12,537 bases of DNA from Pseudomonadota bacterium. GTDB taxonomy: Bacteria; Pseudomonadota; Alphaproteobacteria; Rhodospirillales; Casp-alpha2. A program made the translations under genes and the position numbers. The notes below the pieces were generated by a model that was not told the origin of the DNA, searched no databases, and saw only the letters and a program-made list of their open reading frames with translations. The stretch's first letter is position 1. Each line of letters starts with the position of its first letter. Of this stretch, positions 1 to 4,678 are shown piece by piece. The stretch is taken from the NCBI GenBank assembly GCA_022563215.1, contig JADFNT010000020.1:1-12537 (forward strand), given 5' to 3'.

Positions 1-351
1 GTTGCGGCGATAGGCGCGCCAGAAGCCGACGTAGCCGAGCCGGCCCGAGAGCACGTTCTCCATGACGGTCAGGCGCTCGACCAGGTTGTACTCCTGGAAG
101 ATCATGCCGATGCGCCGGCGCGCCTTCCTGAGCCCGTGCCCGCCGAGCGCGGTGATATCGGTGCCGTTCAGCACGACCCGGCCGGAGGTGGGCTCGACCA
201 GCCGGTTGACGCAGCGGATCAGCGTGCTCTTGCCCGCGCCCGAGGAGCCGATGATCGCCACGACCATGGGCCGGTCCACGGCCAGACTGATCCCGTGCAG
301 CGCCTTCAGGCCGTTGGGATAGGTCTTGACGAGATCGGAGATTTCCAGCAT
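1..351 (-). CDS. phnC: Phosphonate ABC transporter ATP-binding protein PhnC (partial, C-terminus outside window)
   Basis: Reading the minus strand from an ATG at 351 gives 117 codons that run open through the window edge. The protein starts [20 protein letters not shown] and has a Walker A motif GSSGAGKST at about residues 36-44, and a Q-loop region [17 protein letters not shown] at about residues 88-104. The last pattern is typical of PhnC-type ATPases. It would energise uptake of phosphonate, phosphite or a related phosphorus oxyanion from the periplasm, partnering the binding protein PhnD just upstream and presumably a PhnE permease beyond the edge. Walker B and signature motif lie outside the window. 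The 59-base gap to phnD holds a strong hairpin (366-399), so the two are probably cotranscribed with reduced read-through. Identification as the PhnC family is firm; the actual substrate is inferred. Confidence 0.9.
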   Translation of the reverse strand, partial: MLEISDLVKTYPNGLKALHGISLAVDRPMVVAIIGSSGAGKSTLIRCVNRLVEPTSGRVVLNGTDITALGGHGLRKARRRIGMIFQEYNLVERLTVMENVLSGRLGYVGFWRAYRRN

Positions 352-365
352 CGGGGGCCGCCGCG

Positions 366-399
366 GCGGGGCCGCCGCCCTTTCGGACGGCGGCCCCGC
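366..399 (-). terminator. Intercistronic hairpin between phnD and phnC
   Basis: A perfect 12-bp inverted repeat (arms 366-377 and 388-399, GCGGGGCCGCCG and its complement, 10-base loop) lies in the short gap after the phnD stop and before the phnC start. There is no U-tract after it on the minus strand, so it is more likely a partial terminator or an mRNA-stabilising stem-loop than a full stop. In ABC operons such stem-loops after the binding-protein gene let the binding protein be made in excess over the ATPase; that role is inferred here. Confidence 0.6.
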
Positions 400-410
400 G
401 TCGGTCGTGC

Positions 411-1439
411 TCAGTTCTTTTTCTTCTTTTTCTTCTTCTTCAGCTTGAGTTCATCGAGGGCGGCCTTCGTATAGATGACGCCGTTGGTTTCCTGGATCGT
501 CCGGATGTCCGCCCAGTGCTCCTTGAAGGTGATCGGAATGAACTGGTCGGCCTTCTTGCCGAACTCCTTCTTCAGGGCGGTGCCCGTCCAATCGAAGGTC
601 AGGAAGGCTTCCGTCACCGCCGTCTGCAGGGCCGGCGTCAGGTTGTGGGCATAGCCGTAGGAGGTGGTCGGGAACAGCCCCGACTGCCAGATGATGCGCA
701 GGTCGTCCTTGTTCACGATGCCCTTGTCGTGCATCCGGTCGAGTATGCTCGAGGCGATCGGGGCGGCGTCGTAGTCCTTGTTGGCGACGCCCATGATCGA
801 GTTGTCGTGCTTGCCCGAATAGATGACCTCGTAATCCTCGCCCGGCACCACGCCCAGCGACTTGAACAGCGCCCGCGGCGCCTGGTTGCCCGAATTCGAC
901 GACGGCGTCACGTGGGCGACCTTGCGGCCCTTGAGGTCCGCGATGGTCTTGATGTCGCTGTCCTTGTGGGTGATCAACTGCAGCCGGTAACCGAACTGGC
1001 CGTCCGCCTTGCCCATGATCGCGATCGGCACGTAACCGGCCAGATTGACGCCGAACACCGTGGGGCCGGTCGAGATGCCGGCCACGTGGAGGCGCCCCGA
1101 ACGCATGGCCTCGACCTGGGCCGCGTAGGATTCGGCGCCGTACCATTTGACCTTCTTGCCGGTCTTCTGGGCCAGATAGTCCATGAACTCGGTAAAGACG
1201 TTCTCGTAGACCGAGGGGTCCTCGACCGGCGTATAGGAGAAAATCAGCGTGTCGGGATCGAGCAGCTTGCTCGGATCGGTCGGCGTATCGGCGACCAGAT
1301 CCCCGTTCCTGTCGCAGAACCCGACGTCCAGGTTCCCGCGCGGGCAGTCCGCAGCGTCCGCCGGGGCGGCCGCCCCAAGCAGCCCGGCCAGCGCCACTCC
1401 GGCGATAGCCCCGGCCCAGAGTTTCTTCGAATCATCCAT
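411..1439 (-). CDS. phnD: Phosphate/phosphite/phosphonate ABC transporter periplasmic binding protein PhnD
   Basis: This is a 342-aa periplasmic solute-binding protein of the PhnD family, the ligand-capturing part of a phosphonate-type importer. The ATG at 1439 was chosen because it follows a GGGAGA ribosome site and opens a classical signal peptide (MDDSKKLW... hydrophobic core, cleavage near ADAA at 27-30). The same frame is open far upstream to 2168, but that extension is low-quality sequence. The mature start has two cysteines (C32, C42) around an EF-hand-like stretch DRNGDLVAD, then the family block [17 protein letters not shown] (66-82), the ligand-lobe segment [13 protein letters not shown], and the serine-rich anion-binding segment [15 protein letters not shown]. 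Late segments [13 protein letters not shown] and [11 protein letters not shown] also fit PhnD. Oddity: the protein ends in eight consecutive lysines followed by Asn. It is the first gene of the visible minus-strand operon, followed by phnC. Exact ligand is not determined by the sequence. Confidence 0.92.
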   Translation of the reverse strand: MDDSKKLWAGAIAGVALAGLLGAAAPADAADCPRGNLDVGFCDRNGDLVADTPTDPSKLLDPDTLIFSYTPVEDPSVYENVFTEFMDYLAQKTGKKVKWYGAESYAAQVEAMRSGRLHVAGISTGPTVFGVNLAGYVPIAIMGKADGQFGYRLQLITHKDSDIKTIADLKGRKVAHVTPSSNSGNQAPRALFKSLGVVPGEDYEVIYSGKHDNSIMGVANKDYDAAPIASSILDRMHDKGIVNKDDLRIIWQSGLFPTTSYGYAHNLTPALQTAVTEAFLTFDWTGTALKKEFGKKADQFIPITFKEHWADIRTIQETNGVIYTKAALDELKLKKKKKKKKN

Positions 1440-1472
1440 GTCTTGTCTCCCTGTTCGTGGGGATTGGGTCCC

Positions 1473-1500
1473 CTTGACCTTAGTCTCTTGACCTTGTCTC
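1473..1500 (-). promoter_or_regulatory. 14-bp direct repeat in the phnD leader
   Basis: CTTGACCTT occurs at 1473-1481 and again at 1487-1495, followed in both cases by a related GTCT-containing tail, giving two tandem 14-base units 34-60 bases upstream of the phnD start. A tandem repeat in this place could be a regulator site, but spacing (14, not 11) and sequence do not match a canonical Pho box. It may equally be a chance microduplication. Confidence 0.25.
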
Positions 1501-1619
1501 GCCCGACCGCCGGTTCCCGCAGGGGCACCGAACTCCCGGCCTCGGCGGTCCGTGGCCCGTTCCGGCGATCGGCGCTCCGTGCCGGCCCCTGGAAACCGGA
1601 ACCGCCACGGAACCCAGGT

Positions 1620-1649
1620 ATTTAACCCGGAATGTGGCGCCTTTGCCAG
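1620..1649 (-). promoter_or_regulatory. Candidate sigma-70-type promoter for phnD
   Basis: On the minus strand CTGGCA (1649-1644) and TTAAAT (1625-1620) are separated by 18 bases and form the only AT-rich promoter-like element in the region. It would give a phnD leader of roughly 170 bases. The match is modest and no start site is known. Confidence 0.3.
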
Positions 1650-1821
1650 CCCGCAGAATCCCCTTGTATCCGGCGTGTCCGGCACGCCCGTGGGCCGAAT
1701 CGTGCGCGGCCGGCCTCGATCACGGCCTTTTGACTGCGCCGCGGCGCGAATTCCGCCATGATCGGCTGAAGTGGGGTGGTTTGGACTGCAACCGGTACCT
1801 GACCTTATGAGGAGGATCATC

Positions 1822-2067
1822 ATGAAACGCATCGCAATCGCAGCCATCCTGACTGCGTTTCTCGCGGGCCCGGCGCTGGCCGGGCAGTGCCCGGTCGACA
1901 TGAAAAAGATCGATGCGGCGTTGGCCGCGAGCCCCCAGATCTCGGCCGCCCAGATGGCCGAGGTGACGGCGTTGCGCGCCCAGGGCGAGACGCAGCACAA
2001 AGGCGGCCAGCACGGCGCATCGGTCAAGACGCTGGCCAAGGCCAAGGACATCCTCGGCATCATGTAG
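1822..2067 (+). CDS. Small exported protein of unknown function
   Basis: An 81-aa protein starts at the ATG at 1822, six bases after a strong AGGAGG (1810-1815). An in-frame ATG at 1807 overlaps that ribosome site and is therefore unlikely. Residues 1-20 (MKRIAIAAILTAFLAGPALA) are a textbook signal peptide with an AxA cleavage site, so the mature protein of about 61 residues should be periplasmic. It begins GQCPVDMKKIDAAL and has a helical, Ala/Lys-rich character with the segment ALRAQGETQHKGGQHGASVKTLAKAKDILGI, reminiscent of a single helical-hairpin repeat; it has one Cys. I do not recognise a named family, though small periplasmic proteins of this style occur in alphaproteobacteria. It is monocistronic, divergent from phnD and followed by a long hairpin at 2078-2130. 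No function is assigned. Confidence 0.8.
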   Translation: MKRIAIAAILTAFLAGPALAGQCPVDMKKIDAALAASPQISAAQMAEVTALRAQGETQHKGGQHGASVKTLAKAKDILGIM

Positions 2068-2077
2068 CCGGGGAACA

Positions 2078-2130
2078 GGGAACCGTCCCGCGGGCGCGGC
2101 CCCATCCGGGGGCCGCGCCCGACGGTTCCC
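2078..2130 (+). terminator. Long imperfect hairpin after the small exported protein gene
   Basis: Outer arms GGGAACCGTC (2078-2087) and GACGGTTCCC (2121-2130) pair perfectly over 10 bp. Inner arms 2092-2103 and 2109-2120 pair perfectly over 12 bp with a 5-base loop; a 4-base bulge (2088-2091) sits on the left side only. The structure begins 10 bases after the stop codon. It lacks a following U-tract, so termination may be weak or the stem may protect the 3' end of the mRNA. Confidence 0.6.
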
Positions 2131-2198
2131 GGTAGAGTAACAACCGCCGCCCACGCGGCGGGTTTCATGCGGCCGGTCCCGCAACGGGGAGGCTTGTG

Positions 2199-2204
2199 CT
2201 AAAC
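2199..2204 (+). promoter_or_regulatory. Possible -10 element for the CRP-family regulator
   Basis: TAAACT at 2199-2204 is the best -10-like hexamer upstream of the regulator gene and would place the transcript start near 2211. No good -35 is seen at the right distance. If real, the start codon must lie at or after 2215, which fits the GTG at 2236 with its GGGGGAG ribosome site. I see no TGTGA-N6-TCACA site here, so there is no visible sign of autoregulation by direct binding. Confidence 0.25.
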
Positions 2205-2235
2205 TGTGGGCTGAGTGATGGGGGGAGATAGGCGC

Positions 2236-2955
2236 GTGCGGATCGATACAGGCAGAACGCTGGCGGGTATCGGGTTGTTCGAGGATCTGGACGAGGCCGA
2301 GCGCCATCGTCTGGAGAGCCGCTGCACCTGGCGGCACTACGCTTCCGGCGAGACGGTCCTGGAGAGCGGCGGCGAGAGCAACGAGGTCCTGTTCATCATC
2401 GACGGGGCGGTCAACGTCCTCGATTTCTCCCTCTCGGGGCGCGAGGTCGCCTACGCGACGCTCCGGCCCGGCGACTGCTTCGGCGAGCTCGCGGCGATCG
2501 ACGGGCAGCCGCGCTCGGCCAGCGTGGTCGCGACCGAGAAGACCCTGGTCGCCGTCCTCCCGGCGCGGGATTTCCTGACCGTGCTCAAGGAACACGGCGA
2601 GGTGACCTTCAAGGTGCTCCAGAGCCTGACCAGCATGGTGCGCACGGGCGACGTGCGCATCATGGAACTGAGCACGCTCGCCGCCACCCAGCGCGTCTAC
2701 GCCGAGATCCTGCGCATGGCCAAGCCGGACGCGGCCGTGCCCGGCCGTTGGGTCATCCACCCCCTGCCGCCGCTGCGCGAGATCGCGAGCCGGATCGGCA
2801 CGACGCGCGAGACCGTGGCGCGCGCCCTCAGCCTGCTCTATCCGACCGGCATGGTGCGCCGCAGGGGCAAGAGCCTCTATATCCTGGATCGCGGCAAGCT
2901 GGAGGAGACGCTGACCGCCCTGCAACAGGAGGGCGGCGGGCACCATCACGTCTGA
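2236..2955 (+). CDS. CRP/FNR-family transcriptional regulator, CRP-like
   Basis: A 239-aa protein with an N-terminal cyclic-nucleotide-binding-type beta-barrel (about residues 8-115), a dimerisation helix (about 120-150) and a C-terminal winged helix (about 150-220). The phosphate-binding cassette reads FGELAAIDGQPRSASVVA (82-99) and keeps the Glu (E84), Arg (R93) and Ser (S94) that contact cAMP in E. coli CRP. There is no FNR-type N-terminal cysteine cluster. The helix-turn-helix is LREIASRIGTTRETVARALSLL-like at 180-201; its recognition helix carries R191, E192 and R196 in the spacing of CRP R180/E181/R185, which read TGTGA. I chose GTG at 2236 because GGGGGAG lies 8 bases upstream; in-frame GTG 2215 and ATG 2218 are alternatives. 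Three TGTGA-N6-TCAC(A/T) sites lie 110-525 bases downstream, so it probably controls the twin units. The stop codon lies in a 15-bp tandem repeat. The ligand is inferred, not shown. Confidence 0.88.
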   Translation: MRIDTGRTLAGIGLFEDLDEAERHRLESRCTWRHYASGETVLESGGESNEVLFIIDGAVNVLDFSLSGREVAYATLRPGDCFGELAAIDGQPRSASVVATEKTLVAVLPARDFLTVLKEHGEVTFKVLQSLTSMVRTGDVRIMELSTLAATQRVYAEILRMAKPDAAVPGRWVIHPLPPLREIASRIGTTRETVARALSLLYPTGMVRRRGKSLYILDRGKLEETLTALQQEGGGHHHV

Positions 2956-2991
2956 GCCTGCCACGTCTAAGCCTGCCACGTCCGAGCCCGG
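2947..2991. repeat. 15-bp tandem repeat (3 copies) over the regulator stop codon
   Basis: CACGTCTGAGCCTGC (2947-2961), CACGTCTAAGCCTGC (2962-2976) and CACGTCCGAGCCCGG (2977-2991) follow each other without gaps. The unit is a multiple of three, so the TGA stop in copy 1 is backed by an in-frame TAA in copy 2, while copy 3 has CGA. This looks like slippage duplication followed by drift. Confidence 0.8.
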
Positions 2992-3067
2992 CGTGGGGTG
3001 AGACCGCCGGGGCGGCAAGCCCCAAAATCCGTAATTCGTCCGGTTGTTTCGAAAAATGCACCCTTTC

Positions 3068-3083
3068 TGTGACGGGCGTCACA
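3068..3083 (+). promoter_or_regulatory. CRP-type operator, distal site of unit 1
   Basis: TGTGACGGGCGTCACA is an exact match to the CRP consensus half-sites TGTGA-N6-TCACA. Its centre lies 33 bp, about three helical turns, upstream of the centre of the proximal site at 3101-3116, so two dimers would sit on the same face of the DNA. Likely bound by the CRP-like regulator encoded at 2236-2955; that pairing is inferred from its recognition helix. Confidence 0.8.
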
Positions 3084-3100
3084 GGGCAAAGCGCGCGCTC

Positions 3101-3116
3101 TGTGACGGCCGTCACT
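3101..3116 (+). promoter_or_regulatory. CRP-type operator, proximal site of unit 1
   Basis: TGTGACGGCCGTCACT contains a perfect 14-bp palindrome GTGACGGCCGTCAC and matches TGTGA-N6-TCACA at 9 of 10 half-site bases. It lies where a -35 element would be, and its centre is about 41.5 bases ahead of the predicted transcript start near 3150, the geometry of class II CRP activation. Confidence 0.8.
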
Positions 3117-3137
3117 TCGCCGCGCCCGATAGTGGCC

Positions 3138-3143
3138 CATGTT
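3138..3143 (+). promoter_or_regulatory. Candidate -10 element of unit 1
   Basis: CATGTT at 3138-3143 aligns exactly with CATATC at 3501-3506 in unit 2. No -35 hexamer is visible; the operator occupies that place, as expected for an activator-dependent promoter. The hexamer match is weak and the start site is predicted only. Confidence 0.35.
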
Positions 3144-3156
3144 CGATACATGACCA

Positions 3157-3173
3157 CGAGGGCTAGCCCCTCG
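3157..3173 (+). other. Leader hairpin of unit 1
   Basis: CGAGGG (3157-3162) and CCCTCG (3168-3173) pair around a CTAGC loop in the predicted 5' leader, and the same stem is kept in unit 2 (3520-3536) with a loop change. The CCCCTC strand could alternatively pair with the GAGAGGG of the ribosome site at 3182-3187, so it might affect translation. That switch is a guess; the conserved stem is what the sequence shows. Confidence 0.5.
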
Positions 3174-3191
3174 ACAAAGGGAGAGGGAACC

Positions 3192-3308
3192 ATGTCTTGG
3201 CGAAAGAGCACGATCTTCACGATGGACTGCGCGGCCGTATGCGCCGGACTTCTGATCGCATCGCCGTTCTTCCTGATCCTGGCCTCACCTTTCATCGCCG
3301 ATTTTTGA
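3192..3308 (+). CDS. 38-aa predicted single-pass membrane protein, unit 1
   Basis: The ATG at 3192 follows an AGGGAGAGGG ribosome site by four bases. The protein begins MSWRKSTIFTMDCAAVCAGL and continues LIASPFFLILASPFIADF; residues 7-36 form one hydrophobic segment with a basic N-terminus (R4, K5), so the N-end probably stays inside. C13 and C17 and two ASP(F) turns are notable. It is too short for most gene callers. A paralogue with the same length and 29 of 38 identical residues lies at 3555-3671 behind an equivalent promoter. I do not recognise the family; it does not resemble CydX, KdpF or type I toxins closely, though a small regulatory or stress-induced membrane peptide is possible. 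Expression is predicted to depend on the CRP-type operators at 3068 and 3101. The transcript may also act as an RNA. Confidence 0.65.
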   Translation: MSWRKSTIFTMDCAAVCAGLLIASPFFLILASPFIADF

Positions 3309-3326
3309 GTCCAGTCTCCGCCAGAG

Positions 3327-3358
3327 CGCGGATTGCGACCGACCCCCTGCAATCCGCG
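3327..3358 (+). other. Conserved 3' hairpin of unit 1
   Basis: CGCGGATTGC (3327-3336) and GCAATCCGCG (3349-3358) form a perfect 10-bp stem with a 12-base loop GACCGACCCCCT. In unit 2 the equivalent stem differs at one base pair on both sides (T3334-A3351 becomes C3697-G3714), and the G3326-T3359 wobble at its base becomes G-C. Such compensatory change argues that the RNA fold is maintained. The C-rich loop is complementary in part to purine-rich ribosome sites. Confidence 0.7.
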
Positions 3359-3374
3359 TAACTTACCTGGCACT

Positions 3375-3407
3375 AGCGTGGCCCCTAAAAAGGCCACGCT
3401 TTTTTTT
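3375..3407 (+). terminator. Intrinsic terminator of unit 1
   Basis: AGCGTGGCC (3375-3383) and GGCCACGCT (3392-3400) pair perfectly over 9 bp with an A-rich loop and run into eight T residues (3400-3407). This is a strong Rho-independent terminator and closes a predicted transcript of about 258 bases. Confidence 0.92.
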
Positions 3408-3463
3408 CTCAAAACGCCGCCGAAGCTCCGTTCATGAGGATTTTTCGAAAAATCGCGCCACTT

Positions 3464-3479
3464 TGTGACGGTCGTCACT
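3464..3479 (+). promoter_or_regulatory. CRP-type operator of unit 2
   Basis: TGTGACGGTCGTCACT matches TGTGA-N6-TCACA at 9 of 10 half-site bases and aligns with the proximal site of unit 1. Its centre again falls about 41.5 bases upstream of the predicted start near 3513. Confidence 0.8.
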
Positions 3480-3500
3480 TCGGCGCGCCCGCCGCCGGCC

Positions 3501-3506
3501 CATATC
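3501..3506 (+). promoter_or_regulatory. Candidate -10 element of unit 2
   Basis: CATATC at 3501-3506 occupies the same place relative to the operator as CATGTT in unit 1 and is slightly closer to TATAAT. The operator takes the place of a -35 element. Confidence 0.35.
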
Positions 3507-3519
3507 CCATTCAGGACCA

Positions 3520-3536
3520 CGAGGGCCAGCCCCTCG
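3520..3536 (+). other. Leader hairpin of unit 2
   Basis: CGAGGG and CCCTCG pair around CCAGC, matching the leader hairpin of unit 1 with a single change confined to the loop. Confidence 0.5.
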
Positions 3537-3554
3537 ACGAAGGGAGAGAGAACC

Positions 3555-3671
3555 ATGTCTTGGCGAGAGAGCACGATCTTCACGGTGGATTGCGCGGCCG
3601 GATGCGCCGGACTTCCGATCGCATCGCCGTCCTTCCCGATCCTGACCTCACCTTTCATCACCGGTTTCTGA
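3555..3671 (+). CDS. 38-aa predicted membrane protein, unit 2 (paralogue, possibly drifting)
   Basis: ATG at 3555 follows AGGGAGAG by five bases. The protein starts MSWRESTIFTVDCAAGCAGL and matches the unit 1 peptide at 29 of 38 residues, same length and no gap. Of 11 base differences nine change the amino acid and ten are transitions. Two changes are Leu to Pro (positions 21 and 28) and one Phe to Ser (26) inside the hydrophobic segment, which should weaken a membrane helix. C13 and C17 are kept. Either this copy is diverging to another job, or the peptide is under little constraint and the RNA is what matters. The operator, leader hairpin, 3' hairpin and terminator are intact. Confidence 0.55.
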   Translation: MSWRESTIFTVDCAAGCAGLPIASPSFPILTSPFITGF

Positions 3672-3688
3672 GACCGATCTCCGCCGAG

Positions 3689-3722
3689 GCGCGGATCGCG
3701 ACCGATCCCCTGCGATCCGCGC
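3689..3722 (+). other. Conserved 3' hairpin of unit 2
   Basis: GCGCGGATCGC (3689-3699) and GCGATCCGCGC (3712-3722) pair perfectly over 11 bp with a 12-base loop GACCGATCCCCT. It is the counterpart of the hairpin at 3327-3358, with one compensatory pair and one wobble-to-Watson-Crick change. Confidence 0.7.
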
Positions 3723-3738
3723 CGCCTCCCTGTGACTT

Positions 3739-3772
3739 GCGTGGCCCCTGAAAAGAGGCCACGCTTTTTTTT
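3739..3772 (+). terminator. Intrinsic terminator of unit 2
   Basis: GCGTGGCC (3739-3746) and GGCCACGC (3757-3764) pair over 8 bp and are followed by eight T residues (3765-3772), matching the terminator of unit 1. Confidence 0.92.
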
Positions 3773-3844
3773 GGCCACGGCGAAAGCCCGGCCGCCGCGC
3801 AATCCGGCGCAAAGCACGATCGTCAAGGAACCTGCGACCACGCC

Positions 3845-3878
3845 ATGACCGTTCCGCCGTCATGACCGTTCCGGCGCT
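3845..3878. repeat. 17-bp tandem duplication at the dioxygenase start
   Basis: ATGACCGTTCCGCCGTC (3845-3861) is followed at once by ATGACCGTTCCGGCGCT (3862-3878), identical over the first 12 bases. Because 17 is not a multiple of three, the two ATGs are in different frames; only the second leads into the dioxygenase. Confidence 0.7.
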
Positions 3879-4653
3879 GCCCAGCCTGTTCGTCTCCCAC
3901 GGCCCGCCCACCATGGTCCTGGACGACATCCCGTTGCGTGGGGCGCTGGCCCGGATCGGGCGCGAGCTGCCGCGCCCGCGGGCCATCCTCTGCGTCTCGG
4001 CCCACTGGCTCGCCGAGGTCCCGACCGTGAGCCTGGCCGAGCGGCCCGAGACCATTCACGACTTCTACGGCTTCGCGCCCGCGCTCTACGATCTCGCCTA
4101 TCCGGCCCCGGGCGCCCCGGATCTGGCGCGCCGGACCGCCGAGCTCCTGAAGGAAGCCGGGATCCACTGCGAACCGGTGCCCGACCGCGGCCTCGACCAC
4201 GGCGCCTGGGAGCCGCTCATGCTCATGTACCCCGAGGCCGACGTGCCGGTGACCCAACTGTCCCTGCAGGCGGATGCGGACCCGGCCGCGCAAATGAACC
4301 TCGGCCGGGCGCTGGCGCCGCTGCGCGCCGAGGGCGTGCTGATCGTCGCCAGCGGCACCGCGGTCCACAACCTCGATCAGTGGCGCGCCGACCCGGAGGC
4401 GACGCCCGAGTGGGCGCTTGCCTTCGACGACTGGCTGGCCGCCGCGGTGACCGGAGGCGACACCCAAGCGATCGTGAACTACCGGGCCGAGGCGCCCCAT
4501 GCCGCCCTCGCCCATCCGAGCGAGGAGCACTACCTGCCGCTGCCCGTGGCCATGGGCGCCGGCGGCGCGGATGGCCGAAGCGCCGTCTTGCACCGCGGCT
4601 TCTCTTACGGCAGCCTGTCCATGGCGGTCTACGCCTTCGGTGTTGCCGAGTGA
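3862..4653 (+). CDS. Extradiol ring-cleavage dioxygenase, LigB/DODA (YgiD) type
   Basis: A 263-aa protein of the class III extradiol dioxygenase fold, like E. coli YgiD and 4,5-DOPA dioxygenase, cytosolic. Signature residues are all present: FVSHGPP with H13, CVSAHW with H48, LDHGAWEPL with H113, GTAVHNL with H169 and HPSEEHYLPL with H218/H223. H13, H48 and H223 match the metal ligands of YgiD and H169 the catalytic base. Length is normal for the family (about 260-270). The start at ATG 3862 has no clear ribosome site; AAGGAA lies further upstream (about 3826), ahead of the out-of-frame duplicate ATG at 3845. The gene is followed after 25 bases by nicotinamidase and probably shares its transcript. 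The family opens catechol-type rings, but the natural substrate of most bacterial members is unknown and I cannot name it here. Confidence 0.9.
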   Translation: MTVPALPSLFVSHGPPTMVLDDIPLRGALARIGRELPRPRAILCVSAHWLAEVPTVSLAERPETIHDFYGFAPALYDLAYPAPGAPDLARRTAELLKEAGIHCEPVPDRGLDHGAWEPLMLMYPEADVPVTQLSLQADADPAAQMNLGRALAPLRAEGVLIVASGTAVHNLDQWRADPEATPEWALAFDDWLAAAVTGGDTQAIVNYRAEAPHAALAHPSEEHYLPLPVAMGAGGADGRSAVLHRGFSYGSLSMAVYAFGVAE

Positions 4654-4678
4654 GCGCGAAAGGAGGCTCGATCCGGTC

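Larger units (their letters stand above)
1440..1821. other. Divergent intergenic region between phnD and the small exported protein gene
   Basis: These 382 bases carry no convincing gene. Both neighbours read outward, so promoters for both should lie here. I see a possible minus-strand promoter (see 1620-1649), a 14-base direct repeat just upstream of phnD (see 1473-1500), and a loose inverted repeat that could fold the phnD leader (CCGGTT near 1510 with AACCGG near 1594, AGGGGC with GCCCCT between). No clear Pho box (two or more CTGTCAT-type repeats at 11-bp spacing) is visible, although phn genes in many bacteria are under PhoB control. For the plus-strand gene I find only a TTGACT at 1730-1735 without a good -10 partner. 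Confidence 0.5.
3047..3408 (+). repeat. Tandem homologous transcription unit, copy 1
   Basis: This stretch and 3443-3772 are direct repeats of one whole gene module. Shared parts, in order: a TTTCGAAAAAT element, TGTGAC-type operator, promoter region, leader hairpin, ribosome site, 38-aa ORF, 3' hairpin and intrinsic terminator. From the proximal operator to the start codon both copies span exactly 91 bases with 76 identical; the ORFs share 106 of 117 bases. The period is 363 bases. Copy 1 carries two operators; copy 2 carries one. It reads as a duplication of a complete small gene with its own control signals. Confidence 0.88.
3443..3772 (+). repeat. Tandem homologous transcription unit, copy 2
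   Basis: Second copy of the module described at 3047-3408, with one operator instead of two, the same 91-base spacing from operator to start codon, and its own terminator. The segment of copy 1 holding the extra operator has no counterpart here, so copy 1 gained or copy 2 lost about 33 bases. At its left end TTTTTCGAAAAA (3441-3452) is a perfect 12-bp palindrome, shorter in copy 1 (TTTCGAAA). Confidence 0.88.

Noticed and set aside
1440-1770. Pho box for PhoB control of phnD
   Set aside because: I could not find two CTGTCAT-like repeats at 11-bp spacing on either strand; the 14-bp repeat at 1473-1500 does not fit.
1440-2168. The phnD frame stays open for a further 243 codons upstream
   Set aside because: The extension lacks a ribosome site, has low-complexity Arg/Pro/Gly sequence typical of GC-rich shadow frames, and runs antisense through the small exported protein gene. 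The signal peptide at 1439 marks the true start.
1720-3018. Long minus-strand open frame (432 codons) opposite the regulator
   Set aside because: Its codons mirror the regulator gene and its protein has no recognisable domain; typical antisense shadow in GC-rich DNA.
3441-3452. TTTTTCGAAAAA palindrome upstream of unit 2 as a separate regulator site
   Set aside because: The copy in unit 1 is shorter, so conservation does not clearly support a site. It is noted as part of the repeat only.
3731-3736. Extra TGTGAC just before the terminator of unit 2
   Set aside because: It is a half-site with no matching TCACA at the right distance, and is absent from unit 1.
3047-3772. CRISPR or transposon origin of the repeated units
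   Set aside because: There are only two long copies, each with its own promoter, ORF and terminator, with no spacer pattern, transposase gene or terminal inverted repeats.
2828-3841. Minus-strand open frame of 337 codons with an internal repeat
   Set aside because: The apparent protein repeat only reflects the duplicated units on the plus strand. It runs through both intrinsic terminators and operators and has no ribosome site.
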